Shown in pieces: positions 8,506 to 17,477 of a stretch of 64,000 bases of DNA (position 1 is the stretch's first letter; every line of letters starts with the position of its first letter). This stretch comes from an uncultured Lachnospiraceae bacterium (GTDB taxonomy: Bacteria; Bacillota_A; Clostridia; Lachnospirales; Lachnospiraceae), in NCBI GenBank assembly GCA_951801245.1, contig CATOMC010000002.1, positions 1 to 64,000 of the forward strand. Reading direction: 5' to 3'. The notes under the pieces are model-generated. The model was not told where the DNA came from and searched no databases. It saw nothing but the letters and a program-made list of their open reading frames with translations. The position numbers and the translations under genes are program-made.

Positions 8506-10287
8506 ATGGCACAGGAGACCCCTTACTTACCCAAAACATATCATCGGAGCAAGACGGTGGCAGTCTTTTTCCTGTGTTTTATCGTCTTTGCGGGCCTGAT
8601 CGGCAGGCTTGCTTATCTGATGATCTTCCAGTCAGAGTATTATACACAAAAGGCAAAGGAACTGCATGAGAGGGAGCGGAGCATCAAAGCAGCCAGAGGA
8701 CGTATCATAGATGCCAACGGTAAGATTCTGGCGGATAACAAAACGGTCTGTACGATCTCCGTGATCCACAGCCAGATTACAGATCCGGAGCAGGTGATAG
8801 AAGTACTTTGTAAAGAACTGGAACTGAGTGAGGAATATGTCAGAAAGCGGGTAGAGAAATATTCTTCCATCGAGAAGATTCGGAGTAATGTGGATAAAAG
8901 TACCGGAGATATCATCAGGTCCTATGACCTGGACGGGGTCAAGGTGGATGAGGATTATAAGCGATATTATCCGTATGATTCCCTGGCGTCGAAGGTTCTT
9001 GGTTTTACCGGCGGCGACAATCAGGGGATCATAGGGCTTGAGGTGATTTATGAGGAATATTTGCAGGGGGAACCGGGAACTATCTTAACGGTGACGGATG
9101 CCAAGGGCGTGGAACTGGCGGAAGAAGGCGAGGAGAGAGTGGAGCCGGTAAACGGGCAGGACCTTTATATCAGCCTGGATATGAATATCCAAAGCTACGC
9201 CACGCAGCTTGCACTGCAGACGATGGAGACCAAAGAGGCGGACAGTGTCTCTATTTTGGTCATGAATCCCCAAAACGGTGAGATACTGGCTATGGTGAAT
9301 GTGCCGGAATTTAACTTAAATGAACCATATACCCTGCCAAACGGCATGGATTCGGCGGCCTTTTCCGAGGAAAAGAAGCAGGAACTTCTAAATGCCATGT
9401 GGAGAAACGGCTGCATCAATGATACTTATGAGCCGGGATCGACGTTTAAGATCGTGACGGCGGCTGCAGGGTTGGAAGCCGGGGTGGTTAAGACGACGGA
9501 TACGTTCAGTTGTCCGGGGTTTATCATGGTGGAAGACCGCAGGATACGCTGCCATAAAGTCGGCGGGCATGGGGCGGAAGACTTTGTGCAGGGAACCATG
9601 AATTCCTGCAATCCGGTCTTCATCACAGTGGGACTGCGCATCGGCGTGGAGCGTTACTACTCTTATTTCAGGCAGTTTGGACTGTTAGACAAGACGGGCA
9701 TAGATCTGCCGGGAGAAGCGGGAACGATCATGCATAAGATGGAAAATATCGGACCGGTGGAACTGGCCACCATCTCCTTCGGGCAGTCTTTTCAGATCAC
9801 CCCTGTCCAACTGGCGACGACGGCTTCTTCCATTATTAACGGCGGCAGACGGATCACGCCGCATTTTGCGGTCAAGACAGCGGACGCCGATGGCAGCCAT
9901 GCAGAGCATTTCACTTATCCCGTGCGGGAAAATGTGGTCTCTGCCGAGACATCTGAGACCATGCGCTACATTCTGGAACAGGTGGTGGCGGAGGGAAGCG
10001 GCAAAAACGGTGCGGTGGAAGGGTATCGGATCGGCGGCAAGACGGCTACCAGTCAGACACTGCCAAGAGGCAGCGGCAGATATATCGCCTCTTTCCTGGG
10101 ATTTGCGCCGGCTAACGACCCTAAGGTGCTTGCGGTGGCGATCATCAACAATCCCAAGGGCACTTATTATGGCGGACAGATCGCTGCGCCGGTGGTCAGA
10201 CAGCTCTTTGAGAATATTCTTCCATATTTGGAAAAGATAGATTATAATGTAACAGGAAGTACAGACGGGAATCATGGAAAGGATTAA
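8506..10287 (+). CDS. Second class B penicillin-binding protein (SpoVD/FtsI-like)
   Basis: A 593-residue paralogue of the preceding transpeptidase, with one membrane helix near residues 20-42, a PBP dimer domain and a transpeptidase domain. SxxK is STFK near residue 311 and SxN is SCN near 366. The third motif, normally KTG, reads KTA (GGKTATSQ, near 512). The upstream paralogue has KTGT in the same context, so the change is real within this cluster. No PASTA domains and no acidic tail. By position it corresponds to spoVD, the spore-cortex PBP of Bacillus, which is inference. The separate stem-loop before it suggests independent expression from its neighbour. Confidence 0.9.
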   Translation: MAQETPYLPKTYHRSKTVAVFFLCFIVFAGLIGRLAYLMIFQSEYYTQKAKELHERERSIKAARGRIIDANGKILADNKTVCTISVIHSQITDPEQVIEVLCKELELSEEYVRKRVEKYSSIEKIRSNVDKSTGDIIRSYDLDGVKVDEDYKRYYPYDSLASKVLGFTGGDNQGIIGLEVIYEEYLQGEPGTILTVTDAKGVELAEEGEERVEPVNGQDLYISLDMNIQSYATQLALQTMETKEADSVSILVMNPQNGEILAMVNVPEFNLNEPYTLPNGMDSAAFSEEKKQELLNAMWRNGCINDTYEPGSTFKIVTAAAGLEAGVVKTTDTFSCPGFIMVEDRRIRCHKVGGHGAEDFVQGTMNSCNPVFITVGLRIGVERYYSYFRQFGLLDKTGIDLPGEAGTIMHKMENIGPVELATISFGQSFQITPVQLATTASSIINGGRRITPHFAVKTADADGSHAEHFTYPVRENVVSAETSETMRYILEQVVAEGSGKNGAVEGYRIGGKTATSQTLPRGSGRYIASFLGFAPANDPKVLAVAIINNPKGTYYGGQIAAPVVRQLFENILPYLEKIDYNVTGSTDGNHGKD

Positions 10288-10296
10288 GGAATCAAT

Positions 10297-11253
10297 ATGA
10301 ATGGTACAGTTTTGTTGTCGGTGATGTTGTCTTTTGCAATCAGTGTGGTACTGGGGCCTTTGGTGATTCCGTTTCTGCGGCGCCTTAAGGTAGGGCAGAC
10401 AGAGCGGACAGAGGGGCCGGAGAGTCATTTAAAGAAAAATGGTACGCCGACGATGGGCGGGATTCTGTTCCTGGTCAGTGTGATGGTCACGTCTCTTTTC
10501 TTTGTGAAAGATTATCCGAAGATTGTTCCAATCTTGTTTTTGACGCTGGGATTCGGGCTGATCGGTTTTCTGGATGATTATATCAAAGTGGTGTTAAAAC
10601 GATCCATGGGTCTTAGGGCGTGGCAGAAGTTTGCCCTGCAGATTGTGGTGACGGGTGTTTTTTTATTTTATCTGCAGCGTTATACGGATGTGTCACTGGC
10701 TATGAAAATACCTTTCACGAAGGGGATGTTTCTTGACTTTGGATGGTTTAATATACCGATTTTCTTTTTCATTGTGATTGGTGTAGTGAATGGTACGAAC
10801 TTTACGGACGGTCTTGACGGACTGGCGAGTTCTGTGACCGTATTGGTAGCTACATTCTTTAGTGTGGTGGCGATCGGAACCAACAGCGGGATCGAACCGA
10901 TCACCTGTGCGGTAGCGGGGGCTCTTTTGGGCTTTTTGCTGTTCAATGTGCATCCGGCCAGCGTGTTTATGGGAGACACGGGTTCTCTGGCGCTTGGCGG
11001 CTTTGTGGCAGCTACGGCTTACATGATGCAGATGCCGCTTTTTATCGCGATTGTGGGATTTGTTTATCTGATGGAAGTGCTATCCGTGATGCTGCAGGTG
11101 TCTTATTTTAAGATGACCGGCGGAAAGCGGATTTTTAAGATGGCGCCGATCCATCATCATTTTGAATTGTGCGGCTGGTCGGAGACGAGAGTGGTAGCAG
11201 TCTTTTCTATCGTGACGGCGCTTCTGTGTCTTGTGGCGCTCATGGGGGTATAA
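10297..11253 (+). CDS. mraY: Phospho-N-acetylmuramoyl-pentapeptide transferase
   Basis: MraY transfers phospho-MurNAc-pentapeptide from UDP to undecaprenyl phosphate, forming lipid I at the cytoplasmic membrane face. The 318 residues contain about ten membrane helices. Catalytic-region motifs are the aspartate pair in FLDDYIKV near residue 91, NFTDGLDGLA near 168, FMGDTGSLALGG near 225 and the His cluster APIHHHFE near 286. Starts 9 bp after the second PBP and overlaps no gene; murD begins 4 bp downstream. Confidence 0.97.
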   Translation: MNGTVLLSVMLSFAISVVLGPLVIPFLRRLKVGQTERTEGPESHLKKNGTPTMGGILFLVSVMVTSLFFVKDYPKIVPILFLTLGFGLIGFLDDYIKVVLKRSMGLRAWQKFALQIVVTGVFLFYLQRYTDVSLAMKIPFTKGMFLDFGWFNIPIFFFIVIGVVNGTNFTDGLDGLASSVTVLVATFFSVVAIGTNSGIEPITCAVAGALLGFLLFNVHPASVFMGDTGSLALGGFVAATAYMMQMPLFIAIVGFVYLMEVLSVMLQVSYFKMTGGKRIFKMAPIHHHFELCGWSETRVVAVFSIVTALLCLVALMGV

Positions 11254-11257
11254 AAGT

Positions 11258-12625
11258 ATGGAATTACAAGGGATTAAGGTATTAGTGGTAGGTTCCGGGA
11301 TCAGCGGGATGGGGGCACTTTTGGCTTTGCATCACGCAGGATCCGTGCCGGTATTGTTTGACGGGAATGATAAGCTTACTGTGGAGGATGTCAGGAAGAA
11401 GTTAAAGCCCGGCATCGAGGCTAAGATAGAGATCGGCACACTGTCGAAGGAGACCGAAGGAAGTGTGGAGCTGGTGGTCTTGAGTCCGGGAGTGCCTACG
11501 GATACGGAGTTTGTAGATACATTTCGCCAAAGAGGTATCAAAATCTGGGGCGAGATCGAACTGGCTTATGAACTGGGCAAGGGTCGTGTGATCGGGATCA
11601 CGGGTACGAACGGAAAGACAACGACCACAACCCTGGTGGGAGAGATCATGTCGGCCTGTTATGAAGACGTGGATGTGGTTGGCAATATCGGGAACCCCTA
11701 CACACTGACGGCGCTGGATTCTACGGAAGAAACGGTGACGGTGGCGGAGATCAGCAGCTTCCAACTGGAGACGGTAGAGAAATTCAGGCCGGATGTGTCG
11801 GCAATCTTAAATATCACGCCGGATCATCTCAACCGTCATCATACGATGGAGAATTATGCGGCGGCGAAAGAGGCCGTGACCAGAAACCAGACCAAGGAGC
11901 AGGTCTGTGTCCTGAATTATGAAAACAGTTATACCAGAGAATTTGGCAGCCGCTGTCCGGCGCGGGTGGTATGGTTTTCTTCTCAGAGAAAACTCGAGGA
12001 AGGCTTCTATCAGGAGGGGGAAGAGATCTGGCAGGCCCAAGACGGCACGGCCACAAGGCTTATGAACATCCATGAGATGAAGCTTGTGGGTACCTGCAAT
12101 GTGGAAAACGTCATGGCAGCCATCGCCATCGCGCAGGCTGTGGGAGTGCCTATGGAGACGATCCTTTCGGTGGTAAGACAGTTTCGGGCTGTGGAGCATC
12201 GAATCGAGTTCGTGGACACCAAAAGAGGGGTGGATTATTATAATGATTCCAAAGGTACGAATCCGGATGCGGCGATTCAGGGGATCCGGGCCATGTGTAA
12301 GCCTACCGTACTGATCGGCGGCGGTTATGATAAGCAGAGTGAATATGACGAGTGGATAGAAGCTTTTGACGGCAAGGTCAAGTGTCTGGTGCTGATCGGG
12401 CAGACGCGGGATAAGATAGCTGCCTGCGCGAAACGGCATGGGATTGAGAATGTGGTACTGGCAGATTCCTTTGAGGAAGCTTTTGCAGTCTGTGTGGAAC
12501 AGGCAAAGCCGGGGGATGCGGTGCTGTTGTCGCCGGCCTGTGCAAGCTGGGGGATGTTCCCTAACTATGAAGTCAGGGGCAGAATGTTTAAAGAGTTTGT
12601 GGAACAATTGGAGGAGCAGGAGTAA
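11258..12625 (+). CDS. murD: UDP-N-acetylmuramoylalanine--D-glutamate ligase
   Basis: MurD adds D-glutamate to UDP-MurNAc-L-Ala using ATP in the cytoplasm. The ATP loop GITGTNGKTTTT is near residues 110-121, the central block NITPDHLNRH near 186-195, and the C-terminal ligase domain holds YYNDSKGTNPDA and LLSPACASWGMF. I start it at ATG 11258 (MELQGIKVLVVGSG), 4 bp after mraY; upstream GTG codons would run into mraY. With that start it is 455 residues, normal for the family. ftsW starts at the next base after its stop. Confidence 0.96.
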   Translation: MELQGIKVLVVGSGISGMGALLALHHAGSVPVLFDGNDKLTVEDVRKKLKPGIEAKIEIGTLSKETEGSVELVVLSPGVPTDTEFVDTFRQRGIKIWGEIELAYELGKGRVIGITGTNGKTTTTTLVGEIMSACYEDVDVVGNIGNPYTLTALDSTEETVTVAEISSFQLETVEKFRPDVSAILNITPDHLNRHHTMENYAAAKEAVTRNQTKEQVCVLNYENSYTREFGSRCPARVVWFSSQRKLEEGFYQEGEEIWQAQDGTATRLMNIHEMKLVGTCNVENVMAAIAIAQAVGVPMETILSVVRQFRAVEHRIEFVDTKRGVDYYNDSKGTNPDAAIQGIRAMCKPTVLIGGGYDKQSEYDEWIEAFDGKVKCLVLIGQTRDKIAACAKRHGIENVVLADSFEEAFAVCVEQAKPGDAVLLSPACASWGMFPNYEVRGRMFKEFVEQLEEQE

Positions 12626-13792
12626 GTGGCACAGAGAAATTCTTCACGCAAAAGACAACAAAAGAGTGAGAGTTTTATGGATTACAGCCTGTTGTTCATC
12701 GTGTTGTTTCTGTTAGGATTCGGTATGGTGATGGTATTTTCCACCAGTTCTTATGAAGCGAATCTGGATTACGGGGATTCTACGCATTACCTAAAGCAGC
12801 AGCTTTTTGCGACCATTCTGGGTCTTATTGTGATGATCGTGGTATCGAATATACCATATCATTTCTGGGAAAGGTTTGCGGCGCTTGCCTATATTGTTTC
12901 GGGAGTATTGATCTTGTTGATCATCCCTTTTGGGCATGAGGCCGGCGGCGCCACCAGATGGTTGTACATAGGGCCGATCTCCTTGCAGGTTGCGGAGGTG
13001 GCCAAGGTGGGTATGATATTGTTTTTGGCCAGTCTGATCTGTATCATGGGGAAACGGATACGGACGAAGAAAGGCTTTTGGACGGTCCTGCTTGTGCCGG
13101 CACCGATCGCGGTGATGATCTGGCAGATTACCAATAACTTAAGTTCTGCCATCATTATCATGGGGATTGCGATCTTAATGTTGTTTGTTTCCTGTCCGGA
13201 TTATAAACGGTTTATTCTTTTGGGTCTGGCAACACTGGCGGGTGCGGCTGCAGTGGTCTTTGCGGTGGTACAGATGGCACAGTCCCAGGCGGACAGTGTG
13301 AACTTCCGCGGAGCGCGTATCCTGGCCTGGCTGGATCCGGAAGCTTATGCCAGCGGCAAAGGGTTTCAGACCCTGCAGGCACTTTATGCGATCGGTTCCG
13401 GCGGGGTGCTGGGCAAAGGGCTTGGCCAGAGTATGCAGAAGAGAGGCTTTTTGCCCGAGGCGCAAAATGATATGATATTTTCCATTATCTGTGAGGAACT
13501 GGGCTTGTTTGGCGGGATTGCCGTTATCGTCATGTTCCTGCTTCTGATCTGGCGGCTGATGATCGTCGCCAACAATGCGCCGGATCTGTTCGGCGCCCTT
13601 CTTGTGGTGGGCGTGATGGGACATATTGCCATTCAGGTGATCTTAAATATCGCAGTCGTTACGAACACGATTCCCAACACGGGTATTTCCCTGCCTTTTA
13701 TCAGTTACGGAGGATCTTCTGTCATGTTCCTGCTGATAGAAATAGGGCTGGTCCTAAGTGTGGCGAAGGGCATACGGCTGAAAGATTTATAA
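12626..13792 (+). CDS. ftsW: SEDS family peptidoglycan polymerase FtsW
   Basis: A polytopic membrane glycosyltransferase that polymerises lipid II at the septum together with its class B PBP partner. The 388 residues have about ten helices. The early block FGMVMVFSTSSYEA, GGATRWLYIGPISLQ near residue 113, GKGLGQSMQKRGFLPEAQNDMIF and the C-terminal NTGISLPFISYGGSS are SEDS hallmarks. It starts with GTG directly after the murD stop, with GGAGCAGGAG inside the murD end as ribosome binding site. FtsW rather than RodA is chosen from the location in the division cluster. Confidence 0.94.
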   Translation: MAQRNSSRKRQQKSESFMDYSLLFIVLFLLGFGMVMVFSTSSYEANLDYGDSTHYLKQQLFATILGLIVMIVVSNIPYHFWERFAALAYIVSGVLILLIIPFGHEAGGATRWLYIGPISLQVAEVAKVGMILFLASLICIMGKRIRTKKGFWTVLLVPAPIAVMIWQITNNLSSAIIIMGIAILMLFVSCPDYKRFILLGLATLAGAAAVVFAVVQMAQSQADSVNFRGARILAWLDPEAYASGKGFQTLQALYAIGSGGVLGKGLGQSMQKRGFLPEAQNDMIFSIICEELGLFGGIAVIVMFLLLIWRLMIVANNAPDLFGALLVVGVMGHIAIQVILNIAVVTNTIPNTGISLPFISYGGSSVMFLLIEIGLVLSVAKGIRLKDL

Positions 13793-13862
13793 GGACAAGA
13801 TAATTTTTAGTCGAAAATCCATATAGATAGAATAGGTCATATTTTAGATTTGAGGTAATCTT

Positions 13863-15113
13863 ATGGACGCTATTCGTATCTATGGTGGTAACTGTCTGAC
13901 AGGACAGACTAAGATACAGGGGTCAAAAAATGCGTCGCTGCCGGTTCTTGCGGCGACACTTTTGATAAACGGTACCTGCGAGATCGAAAATTGCCCGAAC
14001 ATTTCAGATGTGTTTCATATGTTGCGGCTCTTAGAGAGCCTGGGCTGTAAAGTGACGAGAGAAGAAGGCTTCGTGCGGGTGGACACAGGACAGATTTCCG
14101 AGTGCGATATGCCGGCGGATTCTGTGGGAGTCATGCGTTCTTCCATCATGCTTTTGGGTGCTCTGCTTGCAAGGATGGGCAGTGTCAGTATGGAATATCC
14201 CGGAGGCTGTGTGATCGGTAAGAGGCCGATAGACCTTCATCTGCGCGCTCTGCGGTGCATGGGAGTGGAGATTAGGGAGGCGGAAGACGGATTTTGTGCC
14301 AGGGTGGGGAGACTGCGGGGAGCCGTGCATGAACTGCCTTTTGTCAGTGTAGGGGTGACAGAAAACCTGATCCTGGCGGCAGTACTGGCACAGGGAACGA
14401 CGATCATCCATCCGGCGGCGAGGGAGCCGGAGATACAAGTGTTATGTGAATTCTTACGAAGTGCAGGTGCTAAGATCACGGGTGCAGGCACGAACCAGCT
14501 TGTGATCGAAGGGGTGCGATGCCTCCATCCGGTCCGGTTTCGGATACCTGCGGACAGAATTGTGGCCGGCACTTATCTGGCCGCCTGCATGTGTACCGGC
14601 GGCAGGATATTCTTGCAGGATGCGCCCTGCCGGCATATGATCAGTGTCCTGGAGTATGCTCGGAGGATGGGAGTAAAGATCGTCTGTGAAAAGGATGGGA
14701 TTTTCGTGTCGGGCAGAGTTACAAGACCGTTGGAAGAGGGCCTGGTGACGGCGTGTTATCCGGGATTTCCCACGGATCTGCAATCGCTTTTTATGGTGGC
14801 GATGGTACTGTCAGGATATCCTGGCTGGATCGAGGAGACGGTGTTTGAGAACCGGTTCAGAATCGTACCGGAACTTTGCAGGATGGGGGCGGATATTACG
14901 ATACATGGCACCAAAGCCTGCATCTGCCCGGTCAAGGGTCTGCACGGCGCAGTTGTGGAAGCGAAGGAACTGCGAGGCGGGGCCGCGCTGGTGGCAGCGG
15001 CTCTTGCGGCGGATGGTACCAGCATTGTGACGAACCGTCACTATATTGACAGGGGATATGAAGATATTACCTTAAGTCTCCGGGAACTGGGGGCGGATAT
15101 TGAACTGGCATGA
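13863..15113 (+). CDS. murA: UDP-N-acetylglucosamine 1-carboxyvinyltransferase
   Basis: MurA transfers enolpyruvate from phosphoenolpyruvate to UDP-GlcNAc, the committed step of peptidoglycan synthesis and the target of fosfomycin. The 416 residues contain the substrate-binding QGSKNASLP near residues 20-28 and the loop PGGCVIGKRPIDLH near 117. That loop's cysteine is the one alkylated by fosfomycin, so the enzyme should be sensitive on this point. Sits between ftsW and divIB after a 70-bp gap without a convincing promoter. Clostridia often have two copies; the other would be outside the window. Confidence 0.95.
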   Translation: MDAIRIYGGNCLTGQTKIQGSKNASLPVLAATLLINGTCEIENCPNISDVFHMLRLLESLGCKVTREEGFVRVDTGQISECDMPADSVGVMRSSIMLLGALLARMGSVSMEYPGGCVIGKRPIDLHLRALRCMGVEIREAEDGFCARVGRLRGAVHELPFVSVGVTENLILAAVLAQGTTIIHPAAREPEIQVLCEFLRSAGAKITGAGTNQLVIEGVRCLHPVRFRIPADRIVAGTYLAACMCTGGRIFLQDAPCRHMISVLEYARRMGVKIVCEKDGIFVSGRVTRPLEEGLVTACYPGFPTDLQSLFMVAMVLSGYPGWIEETVFENRFRIVPELCRMGADITIHGTKACICPVKGLHGAVVEAKELRGGAALVAAALAADGTSIVTNRHYIDRGYEDITLSLRELGADIELA

Positions 15114-15129
15114 CACAAGTGTCATGCCA
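15106..15129 (+). repeat. Perfect 11-bp inverted repeat over the murA stop codon
   Basis: TGGCATGACAC (15106-15116) and GTGTCATGCCA (15119-15129) are exactly complementary with a two-base centre. The murA stop TGA is at 15111-15113. No T run follows, so it is not a standard terminator. Confidence 0.75.
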
Positions 15130-15141
15130 TGAGGTCAGGGA

Positions 15142-15990
15142 ATGAGCGACAAAAAAACTGTCAAAAAAGTTAAGAAAAAGAATCCGAATCTGCGGCTTGT
15201 CAAGAATAATGACATACAGCCCAGAAAAAAAAAGAAAAGCAGGGAGAAACAGGAGAAGGTCCGCTTCAATAAATCCAAAAGGATCGGCATACTGGCCGGT
15301 ACTTGTGTACTTCTTCTTGGCTTGTTTCTTGGCGGTTATTTCTATATTGTGCAAAATTATACCATTACTACAGTATATGTGGAGGGTAATATTCATTATA
15401 CCAATGAGGAAATTATGGAAATGGTCATGGGCGGAAAGTATGGAAACAATTCCCTGTTTTTGTCCCTGAAATACCGGGATAAGGGAATTGACAACATTCC
15501 GTTTATTCAGACCATGGATGTGTCGATCGAGGCCAAAGACACAGTCCGCATCACCGTATATGAAAAGGCGCTTGCTGGCTATGTCTCTTATCTTGGCCGC
15601 TATGTGTATTTTGATAAGGACGGCATCGTGGTGGAGACTTCGGAGGAAAAGACAGCCGGTATCCCGCAGGTAACGGGACTCTTTTTTGATCATGTGATCC
15701 TGCATGAGGCGCTGCCGGTGGAGAAACCCGAGATATTTGACGAAATACTGAATATTACGCAACAGTTGTCCAAATATTCCATTACCGCGGACAAGATTTA
15801 CTTTGACAGTAATTATCAGGTGACACTCATATTCGGTGATGCGAAGATTGCCATAGGCGACAGCCAGGATATAGACGAGAAAATCATGACGCTGCAGTAT
15901 CTGCTTCCCAGTCTTGAGGGCAAGAGCGGGACTCTGGATATGCGTGAATACAGTGAAGATACTACAACTTACAGTTTTGAGCAGGACTAA
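15142..15990 (+). CDS. divIB: Cell division protein DivIB/FtsQ
   Basis: A bitopic membrane protein that links FtsL and DivIC to the septal synthase. Residues 1-50 are extremely Lys/Arg-rich. One helix follows near 51-73 (IGILAGTCVLLLGLFLGGYFYI). A POTRA domain then begins at YTITTVYVEGNIHYTNEEIM, and the FtsQ domain contains VRITVYEKALAGYVSYLGRYVYFDKDG. The 282 residues are normal for the family. ATG 15142 follows GAGGTCAGGGA, just past the inverted repeat at the murA end. Position directly before ftsZ supports the call. Confidence 0.9.
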   Translation: MSDKKTVKKVKKKNPNLRLVKNNDIQPRKKKKSREKQEKVRFNKSKRIGILAGTCVLLLGLFLGGYFYIVQNYTITTVYVEGNIHYTNEEIMEMVMGGKYGNNSLFLSLKYRDKGIDNIPFIQTMDVSIEAKDTVRITVYEKALAGYVSYLGRYVYFDKDGIVVETSEEKTAGIPQVTGLFFDHVILHEALPVEKPEIFDEILNITQQLSKYSITADKIYFDSNYQVTLIFGDAKIAIGDSQDIDEKIMTLQYLLPSLEGKSGTLDMREYSEDTTTYSFEQD

Positions 15991-16035
15991 ATTTAGGAAA
16001 ATGATAACAAAAACCCATAAAAGCAAAAAAATAGG

Positions 16036-16064
16036 TTGCGAATTTGGCAAAATAATTATATGAT
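16036..16064 (+). promoter_or_regulatory. Probable ftsZ promoter
   Basis: TTGCGA (16036-16041), 17 bp, TATGAT (16059-16064), about 50 bp before the ftsZ start. It would allow ftsZ to be expressed apart from the long upstream operon. Confidence 0.5.
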
Positions 16065-16112
16065 AATCTATATGAGTTTATGTGGATGTAGATATTAGGA
16101 GGAGGAATCACC

Positions 16113-17342
16113 TTGCTTGAGATTAAGTCGAATGATGCTGAGTCTGCAGCGAAGATCATCGTAGTCGGTGTCGGCGGTGCAGGCAATAATGCTGTGAATA
16201 GAATGATAGATGAAGAGATAGACGGGGTGGAATTTATTGGTATCAATACCGATAAACAGGCATTGCAGCTTTGCAAGGCGCCTACACTGTTACAGATTGG
16301 TGAGAAGCTGACCAAAGGACTCGGGGCGGGTGCCAAACCGGAAATCGGTGAGAAGGCGGCCGAGGAAAGTTCCGAGGAAGTGGCACAGGCACTAAAGGGT
16401 GCTGACATGGTATTTGTCACCTGCGGTATGGGTGGCGGTACCGGTACGGGAGCAGCGCCTGTGGTTGCGAAACTTGCGAAAGACATGGGAATCCTGACCG
16501 TCGGCGTAGTGACCAAGCCGTTTCGTTTTGAGGCAAAAGCCCGTATGACAAACGCGCTTGCTGGTATTGATAAGATCAAGGATAATGTGGATACACTGAT
16601 CGTAATCCCGAATGATAAGCTGTTGGAGATTGTGGACAGGCGGACGACCATGCCTGATGCCTTGAAAAAGGCAGATGAAGTCTTGCAGCAGGCGGTTCAG
16701 GGTATTACGGATCTGATCAATATGCCGGCTATCATCAATCTGGATTTTGCGGATGTGCAGACAGTCATGAAGGACAAGGGTATCGCGCATATCGGTATCG
16801 GTACAGGCAAGGGAGACGATAAGGCCAGCGAGGCGGCCAAGATGGCGGTAGAAAGTCCGTTACTTGAGACCACCATTACCGGTGCCACACATGTTATCAT
16901 CAATGTTTCCGGTGATATTTCCCTGGCAGATGCATCCGATGCATCCGATTATGTGAGAGCACTCACCGGGGATGAGGTAAATATCATTTTCGGTGCCATG
17001 TATGATTCCAGCATGACAGATACTTGTAATGTGACGATCATCGCGACGGGAATCGAGGAGAAGGCAAGACAGAGCAGCGGTCTTGGGTTTAAGAGCGGAT
17101 ACATAACCCCTACTTCCCTGCAGAGTAAGGGAGGTGTCGGTGCTTCGGCAGGCGCGGGTCTTGGGGCTTTTGCTACACAGAGTATTGGCCTGAAACAGCC
17201 GGTTGGCGCATCACAGAATGGTGGACAGGCTAAACCGCAGCCCACGTTAAAGCAGATAGGCGGCATTAACAGGACAAGCGATATCAGAAGTTCGGTGGAG
17301 GAGAAATCTTTGAAGATACCGGATTTCCTGAAGAGTAAATAA
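16113..17342 (+). CDS. ftsZ: Cell division protein FtsZ
   Basis: The tubulin-like GTPase that forms the Z ring. The glycine-rich GTP loop [10 protein letters not shown] is near residues 109-118, the N-terminal [15 protein letters not shown] near 16-30, and the T7 catalytic region [12 protein letters not shown] near 208. A linker of roughly 65 residues ends in the conserved tail peptide KIPDFLKSK, which binds FtsA and other membrane anchors. The start is TTG 16113 behind AGGAGGAGG. The 409 residues are normal. Last gene of the cluster and closed by a terminator. No ftsA lies upstream; an FtsA-type protein is encoded at 54260. Confidence 0.98.
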   Translation: MLEIKSNDAESAAKIIVVGVGGAGNNAVNRMIDEEIDGVEFIGINTDKQALQLCKAPTLLQIGEKLTKGLGAGAKPEIGEKAAEESSEEVAQALKGADMVFVTCGMGGGTGTGAAPVVAKLAKDMGILTVGVVTKPFRFEAKARMTNALAGIDKIKDNVDTLIVIPNDKLLEIVDRRTTMPDALKKADEVLQQAVQGITDLINMPAIINLDFADVQTVMKDKGIAHIGIGTGKGDDKASEAAKMAVESPLLETTITGATHVIINVSGDISLADASDASDYVRALTGDEVNIIFGAMYDSSMTDTCNVTIIATGIEEKARQSSGLGFKSGYITPTSLQSKGGVGASAGAGLGAFATQSIGLKQPVGASQNGGQAKPQPTLKQIGGINRTSDIRSSVEEKSLKIPDFLKSK

Positions 17343-17350
17343 ACTTCGAA

Positions 17351-17382
17351 ACCACAGGAGAATATCCTGTGGTTTTTTGTTG
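17351..17382 (+). terminator. Terminator after ftsZ
   Basis: ACCACAGGA (17351-17359) pairs with TCCTGTGGT (17365-17373), followed by TTTTTTGTT. Strong rho-independent form, ending the division cluster. Confidence 0.9.
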
Positions 17383-17420
17383 GTATGTGTCTGGAAAAAT
17401 ATTGGAAATGCTCCCTGATT

Positions 17421-17453
17421 ATGACAGAATATGCACCTGCTTTTTCCTATAAT
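17421..17453 (+). promoter_or_regulatory. Candidate spoIIG promoter with long spacing
   Basis: ATGACA (17421-17426) is separated by 21 bp from a perfect TATAAT (17448-17453). The Bacillus subtilis spoIIG promoter is known for unusually long -35/-10 spacing (22 bp) and activation by Spo0A. I do not see a clean TGTCGAA box; TGACAGAA over the -35 is only a partial match. Confidence 0.45.
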
Positions 17454-17477
17454 GTTCTTAAGGCACGGAGGTGAGAG

